Shown: positions 1-9,043 of the stretch, in pieces
How the letters are laid out: each line of letters opens with the position of its first letter
Position numbering within the stretch: position 1 is the stretch's first letter
Source of the DNA: Atopobium sp. oral taxon 416
GTDB taxonomy: Bacteria; Actinomycetota; Coriobacteriia; Coriobacteriales; Atopobiaceae
Direction: 5' to 3'
Assembly: GCF_018128285.1 (NCBI RefSeq)
Contig: NZ_CP072380.1
Location: 2,046,001-2,110,000, forward strand
Length of the DNA: 64,000 nt
Translations under genes and position numbers: made by a program
The notes under the pieces: model-generated
Told to the model about the DNA's origin: nothing
Databases searched by the model: none
The model's input: only the letters and a program-made list of their open reading frames with translations

Positions 1-1157
1 AGCCTGCCGGCAGATATACACATGGCAAGGTTTGCAAGGGCGAGAGAGACTCGAGTGTGCAGGAGGTCTTCTCTATCCTCCTGTAGCGCTTCCTTAAGGG
101 GATCGAAGCGCCGCTTCACGATAAGGAAGGGATGTTTCTGCCTTTGAGCGGCCGGATGCCTTCCTGGACTCGATGCTTTTTTCGGCTGAAAGCGCACAGG
201 CAAGACCTTCTATGGTCGAAGGCTTCCTTAGCAACGCTTTAGCGCATAGATGAGAGGTGTGGGTCTTTATGCGTCCTTAAGGGCGCTTCGCTATACCTAT
301 ATAGCCTAAAGTATGCATAGCAGAACCTGTCATCTTCCCTTACGAGTGCATGTGCCACAGGATATGTCAGATACATTCTAGGCGCTCGTCTCCACACCGT
401 GCACAAGGCCGCTACCGGCATCCACGCCGATATGCGCCTTGTATCCGATACGCCAGGCTCCCCCTTTCTTGGACTGGTGCGCTTTAAGGGTTACGCGTAC
501 GGTCTTGGTTCTTCGTGAAGCTTTAGGGCCCAGGTGAAGGTCACATCCACGATAGAGCCACCCCGCGCCGTGATCCCTGCCTTTTTAAGCTTCTAAGTTC
601 AGGCGCAAAGCACAAGCCTTGCCGAGTCCCTCTCGCTTTAAGGCTATGGCACATCTTCGCAAGTGTCGTCGCATCTGGTACCTGCGCTTGCATGAGGTCT
701 ACGTGCACAGAAGCGCTGCCAGGAGTAGCAATCCAGGATAGCATCTTTAGGTTCTCTCGTCTTAAGAGAGCAAACATGACCTAAAGCAGGATACAGCCTA
801 AAGCTTCGTCTTTGCAGCGCGCACATGCCTGACAAGAGCCTGTCCGTGGTAGCTGGTATCTACCAGTGCAATCCAGCTGTCCCACGCAACGATTACATCC
901 ATTCGCTCCAGGTGTGCCTCTCGCTTAGTCTTTCTCCCTAGACCTTAGGATTTAAGGTCCTAAAAGCTCATCTATCTGCCCATATCTTCCTTTTGGATAT
1001 GCAGGAATGCGTGGATGTAGCTATACCATATCCAGAAGGCAGATAGGCATCTATGTGGGTATAGGCACTGCGTGGTTCGAGACATTTTGAACAGGCGGCC
1101 TACAGCGTGTGGCCCCAGTGACCTCATCGAGGCGAATTAATCATCGTTTCCCTAGGA
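1..1157 (-). mobile_element. Degenerate IS5-family element (truncated by window start)
   Basis: Minus-strand remains of an IS5-type transposase gene. Around 420-600 the translation contains GSIVDAT-like and, one frame over, KKGGAWRIGYKAHIGVDAG-like blocks typical of IS5 DDE transposases, but no frame stays open. Positions 1-150 match, in inverse orientation, a fragment at 39084-39240 that carries the family's C-terminal RYRGIEKN block. The outer end at about 1133-1157 reads AATTAATCATCGTTTCCCTAG, which recurs at 35533-35553, 39408-39427 and 59064-59159 and is taken as the element's inverted repeat. Multiple frameshifts make it a dead copy. Confidence 0.65.
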
Positions 1158-1159
1158 GG

Positions 1160-1513
1160 CTGGCTAGAAAAATCAGTCGACAGAGCTATAGGGACACCTC
1201 CCTTCTCGATGAGATGTCCGCCCTTGCAGCCACTTACCGGCTCTTTGTCCGCAAGGATCACTGTGTGGCCCTCGTGATGACAGGCTTGCCTCAGAATATC
1301 TCCACCCTGCTGAATGACAGGAGCGTCTCGTTTCTCAGAAGGGCGCAGCATGTGTTCGACAGAAAGGTGGGGCCCTGGTACGAGAGCGCTTGCCGCGATG
1401 AACTGACGTATGTGACTCTCTATCTGAGCACGCAGCATCATGGGACTCGCAGGATCGATGCCATTACGCGAAATGAGTTCCAGCACATCCATTGCTGGTC
1501 CTTGGTCTCTCAT
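1160..1513 (-). pseudogene. Decayed GntR-family regulator, N-terminal part
   Basis: The minus-strand translation begins MDVLELISRNGIDPAS and continues RAQIESHIRQFIAASALVPG, close to the helical start of a GntR winged-helix domain. The recognition-helix region and the usual GxGTFV wing are only recoverable by changing frame. No ligand-binding domain follows, because the IS5 inverted repeat at 1133-1157 truncates the gene. It lies divergently beside a decayed HAD phosphatase, a common pairing for sugar regulators. The assignment rests on about 40 residues. Confidence 0.4.
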
Positions 1514-1614
1514 TGGTACTACTGGTATGTATCCATACTACCTTTTATTTGTCCTTGCCGAAGCTGCCTTTTCCCTCCTCTATCGTGAATGCCAGAACAA
1601 GAGAGAGGATAGCC

Positions 1615-2423
1615 ATGAAATCCAAATGCAAGGTGCTCTCCAGCGATATCGACGGAATGGCGCTCAGGAGTGACCATACGATGAGTAAGGCAGTGGCAGA
1701 CACGTTCAGGAACTGTATGAACAGGAGCTGCACAGCCGTGCTCGCCTCTTCAAGAAGTCCCCAGGGCATGATGCCAATCGTCAGAGCGAACAGACTCGAA
1801 AGGGTCTGGATTGCAGTGTATGGAGGAGGGCTCCTGCTTGACGCTGAAGGAAGAACTATCAGAACACGGATTCAGCCGCGAACTTACTTTTACAATCGAG
1901 CACCACATCGAAGAGCATTTCAGCGATGCTGCTGCCAGCATCTATTCCACCGAACATTAGTATGTGAAGAGCCCCAAGGACCCGAGGATTGCCCGCGAGG
2001 AAACGCATCGTAAAGACATCCTCCCAGGGAAAAGGAGCTACGGCCCTTGTATACGATAAGGTGGTCGGCAAGATCCTCTTCATCTGCAACCCCGAGACAA
2101 CCATCCCTGTCCGCGACTCGCTGAGGGAGCGCTTCCCCAAGTGCCATGTCTCGACTTCGCCAGATATCTTAGTCGAAGCGAATACAGCCGGCATCTCGAA
2201 GGCAGCAGCCGTTACTGATGCATGCGCTGCGCCGGATGAGCCTGCATACACGACAGCCATAGGAGACACAGCAGATGACCTGTCCATGCTCGAAACGGCA
2301 GGTACAGGAATTGTCATGGGCAATGCAGTGCCTCAGGTCAGAGAGAAGGCAAACTTCGTCTGCGCGACGAGCGACGAGGATGAGGGATGCAGGAAACTTT
2401 TCGAAGATGCACCTTCTACCTAA
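1615..2423 (+). pseudogene. Frameshifted Cof-type HAD phosphatase
   Basis: Two blocks of a Cof/IIB-type haloacid dehalogenase phosphatase are visible in different frames. The first (from 1615) has KVLSSDIDGMALRSDHTM, with the DxD nucleophile motif intact but the following Thr replaced by Met. The second (about 1989-2423) has SKAAAV and AIGDTADDLSMLETAGTGIV, the motif-IV block that binds Mg2+. Between them the frame changes and a TAG stop occurs near 1960. Family members are about 270 residues and hydrolyse sugar phosphates. This copy cannot give a full-length protein from the sequence as read. Confidence 0.75.
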
Positions 2424-2432
2424 GACAAAGAT

Positions 2433-2458
2433 AGCCTCTCCAGAAAGCCGGAGAGGCT
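2433..2458. terminator. Convergent hairpin terminator
   Basis: A 9-bp perfect inverted repeat (AGCCTCTCC / GGAGAGGCT) lies between the convergent HAD remnant and the 148-residue membrane protein gene. A T-rich stretch follows on the minus strand, so it probably terminates in either direction. Confidence 0.6.
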
Positions 2459-2466
2459 GCTCAAGC

Positions 2467-2913
2467 TCATTTCTTCTGGGGCTGACGCCCATAGAGGATC
2501 TTGAGTGCCTGCTTTGCCAGGGCGAAATCGGAGCCAGCCGATCTCTTGGCTGAAGCTTTCTTCTCCTCCGATCCACCAACTGGCTTGCCGGTCTTCTCGT
2601 CGATGGGACGCCCCGTTGCCAGGTCAATGCCTGCTGCACGGAGGAGCGCTGCGACATTCTTCTTCGCATGGGAGATGCCAACATGGAACACAGCCGCAAG
2701 CGCACCGGAAAGTATAGTAAGGATGATGCCCGCTATGCCTGCCGCAGCAGGGCCGTTGTACGTGAAGTGCCAGAGCCCGAGGATGATGCCCAATGCAAGC
2801 AGCCCATAGAAAACTCTTGCCCAGGTCTCCAGCCGCTGGATGGCATCGGTCTGTGCCCTTGCCTCGCTCACGAGCTGTGCACGCTTCTTTGCCTGCGCAT
2901 CATTTCTTGTCAT
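2467..2913 (-). CDS. Small membrane protein downstream of a mannose-family PTS
   Basis: Encodes 148 residues starting MTRNDAQAKKRAQLVSEA, with an AAAGGATGG ribosome site just upstream of the ATG. A charged N-terminal helix (residues 1-32) precedes two hydrophobic segments (about 34-51 and 56-79). A basic cytoplasmic-type tail follows with GRPIDEKTGKPV and a Lys-rich end. I do not recognise a named family. It is the last gene in line with the PTS operon but separated from IID by a strong terminator, so it may be expressed at a lower level or by its own promoter. A role in PTS membrane assembly is possible but unsupported. Confidence 0.65.
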   Translation of the reverse strand: MTRNDAQAKKRAQLVSEARAQTDAIQRLETWARVFYGLLALGIILGLWHFTYNGPAAAGIAGIILTILSGALAAVFHVGISHAKKNVAALLRAAGIDLATGRPIDEKTGKPVGGSEEKKASAKRSAGSDFALAKQALKILYGRQPQKK

Positions 2914-2951
2914 CCCATACCATCCTTTCACATTCCCCGGCATACAGAAAA

Positions 2952-2979
2952 GGAAGGCAGGAATCCCCTCCTGCCTTCC
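2952..2979 (-). terminator. Rho-independent terminator after PTS IID
   Basis: Perfect 11-bp stem (GGAAGGCAGGA / TCCTGCCTTCC) with a 6-nt loop. On the minus strand it is followed by TTTTCTG, the expected U-tract. It sits 24 nt after the IID stop and separates the PTS genes from the 148-residue membrane protein gene. Confidence 0.8.
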
Positions 2980-3002
2980 CTCTTCCCAGAAGAGCAATCG
3001 TG

Positions 3003-3914
3003 CTAGTAGGACAAGCCCGGATCGAAGAAGCCAATCAGGACGCCGACGAAGGCGATAATGACCATGATGAGCATGACCTTCGTTGCAGAGGCCTTCTTCT
3101 TTGTCATGAGCCACCAGCAGAGGTAAACGAAGGCGAAGTTCAGGATCTTCGGATAGATGCCAGAGCCAAAGACATTGAGGGTGACGGAGCCAGAGGAAGC
3201 AAGTGCATCGGCAGAGACCGTCTGGGAGCTCGACCACAGGACGCGCGACAAGGGTCCAAGGCCCGGAAGGACAAGTGCCGTGTCGATAGAAATCCACGTT
3301 GCAGCGACAGCACCGATAACGATGGTGCCAACCATGATGATAGAGTTGCGCAGTGCCTCGGACTGGGGACCGACGAGAGCTTCGACTGCCGAGCCGCCGA
3401 GCTTATAGCCGCGGCGATAGGCAAACTTCATGCCGAAGTACATGAGCACGTTCCAAGCCACGATGTAGAAAATCGGGCCGAGGACAGAGCCGCCCTGGGC
3501 AAGGCCGAGCGCGATGCCGAGAAGGATGGGGATGAACGTGCCAACGATGATGGAGTCACCAAGACCTGCAAGAGGTCCCATGAGGCCGGCACGGATGCCG
3601 TTGATGGTCTCGTCCTCGACAGGCTCGCCGTTGGCGCGTGCTTCTTCTAGGCCTGCTGTCAGGCCGACGACCATGGTGCCGATCTGTGGCTCGGTGTTGA
3701 AGAAGGTCGTATAGGTCTCGAGTGCGTTGACCTTGTCCTCATCCTTGTCGTAGAGGTCTTCCACGATAGGGAGCATTGCGAACAGATAGCCAAACGTCTG
3801 CATATGCTCCTGAGAGAAGCAGGTGAGGTTGCCGTAAGCCCAGTTGTGGAAGGACCGTGACAGCGCCTTCTCGGACAACTTCTTGTTCGACAGCTTCTTG
3901 TTCATGTCTGCCAT
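3003..3914 (-). CDS. PTS mannose/fructose/sorbose-family IID component
   Basis: 303 residues, the usual length for IID. The family-typical N-terminus LSRSFHNWAYGNLTCFSQE is present, as is GIRAGLMGPLAGLGDSIIVGT, the conserved loop of the IID membrane subunit. Several hydrophobic segments follow in the C-terminal half. IID pairs with IIC in the membrane to translocate the sugar while IIB phosphorylates it. The start at 3914 lies 2 nt after the IIC stop, with GAGGAC as its ribosome site inside the IIC end, implying translational coupling. A mannose-type system often moves mannose, glucose, glucosamine or a related sugar; the substrate here cannot be read. Confidence 0.93.
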   Translation of the reverse strand: MADMNKKLSNKKLSEKALSRSFHNWAYGNLTCFSQEHMQTFGYLFAMLPIVEDLYDKDEDKVNALETYTTFFNTEPQIGTMVVGLTAGLEEARANGEPVEDETINGIRAGLMGPLAGLGDSIIVGTFIPILLGIALGLAQGGSVLGPIFYIVAWNVLMYFGMKFAYRRGYKLGGSAVEALVGPQSEALRNSIIMVGTIVIGAVAATWISIDTALVLPGLGPLSRVLWSSSQTVSADALASSGSVTLNVFGSGIYPKILNFAFVYLCWWLMTKKKASATKVMLIMVIIAFVGVLIGFFDPGLSY

Positions 3915-3916
3915 GA

Positions 3917-4786
3917 TCAGATGTCCTCCTCGTCTTCATCATCCTCGTCGCCGGATGCAAGGGCGACAGTGCCATTCTTGAGTTGCGTCCTCAGCTGCTG
4001 AATCTCGAAGTTGATCATCGCGAAGAAGACAGCGATGACTGCGGACGCAATGAGGTTGCAGTGAAGCACTGCAGCAAGCGTGAAACCGAAGGCGAACGTG
4101 ACCCAGTCAAGCGGCTTGGTGATGACCTGCTTGCAGAGGATGCCGATGCCGACAGCAGGCAGCAGGGAGCCGACCGTGAACAGCGTCTTCATTGCGATGC
4201 CGTTCATCGGCAGGTAGTCCTTCATGATCTGGACCATGCCGGCGCCAGCGAGACAGATGACAAACGTGGGAAGGAAGGAGAAGAGGATGTGGGAGATCCA
4301 GGGATAGACGACGTCGACGAGAGGAATAGTCTTCTTGATCTTGCTCCAATCTTTCGTCTCCATGACCTTCCAGCCGATACCCTGCCAGACCAGGTTGAGC
4401 GTTGCGGTGCCATAGAAGAGAACGGTGCCGAGCGTGCCAACTGCTGCACCGAGGGCTGCTGCGAGGTTTGCTGCTTCGGTCGAAGAGGGATCAAGCCCCT
4501 GTGCATGGATCGCGAGGATTGAGAGCGGGATGCCGATATAGGTGACGGCACGCACATCTGCGGAGACAGTCCCGCCCGGAGTGACCAGCGCGATGTAGAC
4601 GATCTGGATAGCGGAGCCAACGATGATGCCAGTCTGGACATCGCCCAGAATCAGACCGACGACAAGGCCACCGACCAGGGGACGGCCGAGCGTATAGTTG
4701 CCTATCGTCGTGCCGCCCATGCCGGGCAGTGATGCCAGGCAGGCGAATAAGCCGAGCAATGCTGCCTGGAATACATTGATTTCCAT
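3917..4786 (-). CDS. PTS mannose/fructose/sorbose-family IIC component
   Basis: 289 residues, almost entirely hydrophobic segments, beginning MEINVFQAALLGLFACLASL and containing LGRPLVGGLVVGLILGDVQT, the IIC signature region. It forms the substrate channel with IID. The start has an AAAGGAAC ribosome site and follows the IIB gene by 36 nt. The protein ends in a strikingly acidic tail (SGDEDDEDEEDI), mirrored by the acidic end of the IIA protein of the same operon. Confidence 0.93.
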   Translation of the reverse strand: MEINVFQAALLGLFACLASLPGMGGTTIGNYTLGRPLVGGLVVGLILGDVQTGIIVGSAIQIVYIALVTPGGTVSADVRAVTYIGIPLSILAIHAQGLDPSSTEAANLAAALGAAVGTLGTVLFYGTATLNLVWQGIGWKVMETKDWSKIKKTIPLVDVVYPWISHILFSFLPTFVICLAGAGMVQIMKDYLPMNGIAMKTLFTVGSLLPAVGIGILCKQVITKPLDWVTFAFGFTLAAVLHCNLIASAVIAVFFAMINFEIQQLRTQLKNGTVALASGDEDDEDEEDI

Positions 4787-4822
4787 AGCGTTCCTTTCTT
4801 CGTACAGAGGCAGAAGCTGTGC

Positions 4823-5320
4823 CTACTTGAGATCGAACTGGTCGCGGAACTTCGACCAGGGGCCAATCGAGTTGTCCTTGAGAAGCGCGAAGACGACGTC
4901 GTAGCCCTTCTTCGTGATGTCCTCAAGCGCCTGTGCCTCCTCGGGGGTGATGGACTGGTTGTTGCCCAGCTTCACGGCACCCGGACGGTCGTTGCACGGA
5001 CCGACGATGACGGTCTTCACATCGGAGGGAACAAAGCCCAGGTCGCAGAGGATCCACTTCATATCGAGCGGATTCTTCGTGATGAGGAAATAGCGGGAGC
5101 TGCTCTCGAGCACCTTCTGTGCCTTCTCCTTGAAATGCTCCTTGGTCCAAACGAAGATCTTCTTGTCAGGAGCTGCGCCTTTGTAGGCGGACTTCAATAC
5201 CTTGTTGGATGCCGCAGCATCGTTCACGGCAATGATGCCGTCGCAGGGATACTCGAGTGCCCATCTTGTGACGGTCTGCCCATGGATCATGCGGTCGTCA
5301 ATGCGGACAAATGAGATCAT
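4823..5320 (-). CDS. PTS mannose/fructose/sorbose-family IIB component
   Basis: 165 residues, matching IIB length. The N-terminus MISFVRIDDRMIHGQTVTRW carries the phosphorylated His13 in the canonical RxDxRxxHGQ context. This cytoplasmic subunit passes phosphate from IIA to the incoming sugar. The ATG at 5320 was chosen because a GGGGAGGG ribosome site precedes it and the family starts there; 16 upstream in-frame residues are not IIB-like. Second gene of the operon, 50 nt after IIA. Confidence 0.93.
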   Translation of the reverse strand: MISFVRIDDRMIHGQTVTRWALEYPCDGIIAVNDAAASNKVLKSAYKGAAPDKKIFVWTKEHFKEKAQKVLESSSRYFLITKNPLDMKWILCDLGFVPSDVKTVIVGPCNDRPGAVKLGNNQSITPEEAQALEDITKKGYDVVFALLKDNSIGPWSKFRDQFDLK

Positions 5321-5370
5321 GTCCCTCCCCTTTCTTTGCCCGGAGCCCCTCTGGCTCCGCTTTTGCATGC

Positions 5371-5802
5371 TTACAGATCGTCCTCATCCTCTTCGTCGTC
5401 GGTAAGATCGATCTCGATCTCGCGGATGGCAGCGCGTCCCTCGTCGACAATCTGGGAAGCCAGCTCGTCAAATGCAACATCGTCGCCCATCACGGCAGTG
5501 ATCGCCATAGGCAGGCTCAGGCCACCGAAGGCATGGGTATGGGATAAAAGGCCCTTCTCCGTCAGAACGTTCATCGTGTTCGTAAGCGGAGATCCTCCGA
5601 TAACATCGCCGAGAACGACAATTTCGTCGTCTGCCCCAACCGGCGTAAGCGTCTTCTTGAGGTTCTCGACGAACTTGTCTGCCCCCATGCCATCAGGCAT
5701 GTTGCACACAAGCACGTTGTCGTGATGCCCTACCAGCATGTCCAGTACGCTCGATACGCCCGGAGCCATTGTTCCATGGCTCACCAGAAGCAGATATCTC
5801 AT
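5371..5802 (-). CDS. PTS mannose/fructose/sorbose-family IIA component
   Basis: 143 residues. MRYLLLVSHGTMAPGVSSVL places the phospho-accepting His9 at the expected site, and GDVIGGSPLTNTM is the conserved block near the second strand of the fold. It takes phosphate from HPr and gives it to IIB. The start at 5802 follows a GGAAGG ribosome site. The C-terminus is a run of Asp and Glu (DLTDDEEDEDDL), unusual for IIA and similar to the tail of IIC in this operon. First gene of the operon, with two palindromic sites upstream. Confidence 0.92.
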   Translation of the reverse strand: MRYLLLVSHGTMAPGVSSVLDMLVGHHDNVLVCNMPDGMGADKFVENLKKTLTPVGADDEIVVLGDVIGGSPLTNTMNVLTEKGLLSHTHAFGGLSLPMAITAVMGDDVAFDELASQIVDEGRAAIREIEIDLTDDEEDEDDL

Positions 5803-5868
5803 AGCTAGTCCTTCCACTCGGCTAAGCCGCTGCAGATGCAGCACACTGTTCCAGCTCCCGGGCAGCTG

Positions 5869-5920
5869 CAGTACAATGCACTGTGCTTATTTATAGCACC
5901 GCTCCAGTACGTTGTACTGG
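5869..5920 (-). promoter_or_regulatory. Promoter with two palindromic operators for the mannose-type PTS
   Basis: Positions 5904-5920 read CCAGTAC-GTT-GTACTGG, a perfect 7-bp inverted repeat. A second site at 5869-5883 (CAGTAC-AAT-GCACTG) matches the same pattern with one mismatch. Between them on the minus strand lies TATAAAT (about 5889-5896), a likely -10, so the upstream palindrome overlaps the -35 position. The paired spacing suggests a dimeric repressor or activator; the regulator is not identifiable here. Confidence 0.6.
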
Positions 5921-6042
5921 ATATTCTTAGAGGTGGCGGCGAGCGGTAGATTTGGATGTGCCGCCAAAAATCCGAACATCTGACTCAAAGATTGGAATAT
6001 CAGATGTATCAAGAAGACCAAAAGAATGCTTCATTGGATTGT

Positions 6043-8562
6043 GTCGGATTTTGTGGTGTAAGAATAGGGCCGCGCCAGTCTCGATATCGGCAGCCTCCTG
6101 CGTTGGCGTAACTTTATGCCGCTCTCTCGTACTTATCAATCGCCAGCTTCATGATCACCCTCGCATCGGAGTGCGCCTCCTCGTCCTCCTCCAGCTCCTT
6201 GATGCGCATCTTTGCCCTCTTAAGGAAGAAAACGGGCTCTAGTGACTCCTTCGACATGAACAGCCTCCTGCACTCCCACTCGGCGTTGAGCTTACCGATA
6301 ATGCCGGCGAGAAGCCGCATGATTGACCCCGTCGACGGGAATACCTGCACGGCCCGGCCCCTGCGCTTGAGCTTGCCGTTCATGCGCTGCATCACGTTGT
6401 TGGTGCAGATCTTAAGGCACTGCTGTCTGGGGAAGGACAGATATGCGAGGGCGGCAAGCTCGGTGTCCTTGACCACCCTGGCCGCCGACGGGGCGAATGT
6501 CCTTAGCTCGTCGACGGCGCGATGGTAGAGGGCGCGCCGTCAGGCCCTCCCCGGAGTCGATCCTAGCGAGCACGTCGCGCTTGACGTGCGCGATGCAGCG
6601 CTGCCAGGCCGCCTTCTGGGTAGACCTCAAAGACCGCGCGGCGCAGGCCGCCGTGGGCGTCGAATGTGACCAGTGAGCTGTAATCTTTTGGTGGACAGTG
6701 GGATTCAGGGACTGGCAACAGATATGCTCTGTCCAGATACCCACCTACCAACACCAGCAGATTGAAGAGATGAGATGTCGCTGAGCGCAAGCGAGATAGA
6801 GAAGGCAAAGTCCCGCACGAAGCCGGGGATACCCAAACACTACACTGAGGAAGTATCACCTCGAGGCCATCGACTACTACAGGAAGGCACGTAAGGCCAA
6901 CCCGAAGAAGAGCATCAGAGGATGCGCCGCGAAGCTTAAGGTCAACGACAAGACCTTAAACGACTGGATCATCAAGCACAACAAGACCGGAAGGGTGACC
7001 CAGGCAAGGACCGACGAGCACAAGCAGCTCGACAGGGCCAACAGGCGCATACACGAGCTCGAAAGCGAGAATAAGTTCCTAAAAAGTGGCAGCCTTCTTC
7101 GCCGGAAGCCTCTGTCGAAGGACAGGTTTTAGCTCATGCTGGAGAAGAGGGCAACCTACAGCGTCTCGATGATGGAGCGCGTACTGGAGGTGAGCAGGGC
7201 TCACTTCTACAGATGGCTCAAGGCCAAAGGCGGTGAGGACCTATGGGGTCCTATCAAGGAAGCCATCTGCGTGATATGGGAGGAAAGCGACAGGCGCTTT
7301 AGCTTTTGCTAGGTCTGATCCAAGCTCACAGGAGATCCAAAGTTACGCAAAATTTACAGTGACGACTCGCTACCGCGTGCGCAGGTGCATGGCTAAGCTG
7401 GAGATAGGCGGCATCTGATCCAATGCATCGAAGAGGACGACGCTGCCCGCACCTGATACCCCCGAGCGCCCCGACCTCACCCGGCGCGGCTTTTCGTGTC
7501 TTGTGCCGACAGCCAAGCTCGTGGGCGATACAACCTATCGCAGGACCACGGCAGGCTTTATATATCTTACCGTCGCACACGATCTGTGCACACACATGGT
7601 GGTGGGCTGAAGCATACAGGACAACATGAGGGCAGGCCTTGTCGTCTTTGCCCTGAAGATGGCATATTCGCGCGGATACGTGGCCAAAGGGGCCATATTC
7701 TAAGCAGCCCAGGCAGCCAGTACATAAGCTCAGAGCTCGCCGCCTGCTCAGCTGCACACGACGTGAGGCTCTCCGTCGGGAGAACCGGAAGCTGCCACGA
7801 CAATGCGCTCGCCGAATCGCTTTTCGCCACGCTCAAGAACGAGTGGTACTACCACAAGCGCCTCTTAGATGCATCCACGACCAAGCACAAGGCACACGAG
7901 TTTAATCGAGTCATACTACAACCGCTTCCGCCCGCATAAGTCCATAGGAGATCGCGTGCCGGCAGAGGTGATGCAGGAGTTCTTCGAGCGCTTCGAGAGA
8001 GGCCTTGCGTACGATCCAAAGGCGATGCAGACCGCATAAAAAATCTGAGATTTCTCTGTCCATTATATTGACAGGGCTCAGAGCAGCTCGGCGCAGGCCT
8101 CAAAGACGGAGCACTTGGAGAACGACCTTTCGCAGACCTCCTCTATGACCCTGCCCACCTTCACTGCAAAGACGCCCGCGACGGCCATCTCGGTCACGAG
8201 GGTCTCAAACGGGGCGTTGCGCTGCCTTAACACCTTCAGCTCGATGGTGGCAACCCTGGTCGTGAGGGGCCTTGCCTTCGTCTCGTTGTGGCTATCGGTG
8301 CGCTTCTGCATTTGCTCGTAGGGCTGGGCGCACAGCTGCTCGGCTGACTTCTCCCTCAGTACCCCGTTGAGCATCTCCTGGAGCAGCAGCCTGAAGGCGT
8401 CCCCGCCCCCGTCGGTAAGCAGCCCCAGTACCTCGTCCTGGTCCAGTGTAAGATTGATTCGAGCCATGGCCGTCCTCTTGGGTGTCCTCGTTGTTTGGTG
8501 ACTGCGAGCACACCTTGGCGGCGGGCCTCTGGCTCGCCCGCCCTTTACACCACTTTACGGAC
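6043..8562 (-). mobile_element. IS256-family element, interrupted and internally deleted
   Basis: The outer ends are TTTACACCACTTTACGGAC at 8544-8562 and a degenerate partner around 6043-6063, matching the ends of the second copy at 46473-47782. The transposase N-terminal part (MARINLTLDQDEVLGLL onward) runs 8467 to about 8081. The C-terminal part, with LVTFDAHGG, RCIAHVKRDV and MNGKLKRRGR, runs 6673 to 6114 in more than one frame. The catalytic middle (roughly 130 residues) is missing, replaced by the IS3 element at 6674-8080. Dead copy. Confidence 0.75.
6674..8080 (+). mobile_element. IS3-family element, copy 1 (inactivated)
   Basis: 1407 bp bounded by TGAGC at 6674 and GCTCA at 8080, with TGGACAG near both ends. 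OrfA (about 6777-7131) reads KSIRGCAAKLKVNDKTLNDW and a Leu-rich zipper. OrfB (about 7136-8037) reads MMERVLEVSRAHFYRWLKAK, RTGSCHDNALAESLFATLK and RFRPHKSIGDRVPAEV, the last two being the D-E end of an IS3-group integrase core. At least three frame changes and stops break it, including an extra base in GAGTTTAATCGAG and one in GAAGTATCACC. The same lesions occur in copy 2 at 16392-17800. It sits inside an IS256 element. Confidence 0.8.
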
Positions 8563-9043
8563 ACGACCGCAGAATGCGCTGTCTGCATTACCTGGGGCAC
8601 GCTCGAGACGCTCATTATCTGGACTGATGGAGCCAATGTCTTTGGCAGGATCAACTGCAAGCGTCCCGAAGGCGATAAGGATTCAAGCCGTTCTATTCCT
8701 CCCTGCCTGGCCACAATTTCTATCGTGCAGCCAAAGGTGTCGTTTCATACACATTCTGGAATAAACCTGCATTCGACCGCATGCTGAGCGACGAGAGGCT
8801 TCTCGAGTGGTGCTATAGGCTCAATGTCGAGATGATGAGAAAAGGGACAAATCCACAGGCACGCTGGACGCTGGACGAATCCATCCCTCACGAAAGATGT
8901 CATAAACGCTGGCACGATACGGTATCGCGCTCAATGAATAGCTGGATATCGTTGCATGCAAGAGCCACTGCATAGTGCAGCGCTTCTCTTGCAATCAGCC
9001 CAGCGGAAGACTGAGCGACATCCCTGCCCACAAGCAGGGAACG
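8563..9043. other. Intergenic stretch without a recognisable gene
   Basis: Between the IS256 end and the RpiR gene. A plus-strand open stretch at about 8781-8975 (SDERLLEWCYRLNVEMMRKG) has coding-like composition but no ribosome site and no family I recognise. I treat it as possible decayed coding sequence. Confidence 0.3.

Noticed and set aside
5803-5868. CTGGAAC...GC pattern upstream of the mannose-type PTS looked like a sigma-54 promoter for a LevR-type activator.
   Set aside because: The GG-GC spacing is wrong by two bases and no LevR-like gene is present. Actinomycetota lack sigma-54.
5927-6139. Short minus-strand frame between the PTS promoter and the IS256 element.
   Set aside because: It spans the IS256 end repeat and has no ribosome site or family similarity.
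8781-8975. Plus-strand frame reading SDERLLEWCYRLNVEMM as a small gene.
   Set aside because: No ribosome site, no family match, and it lies in a stretch of IS debris; coding status cannot be supported.
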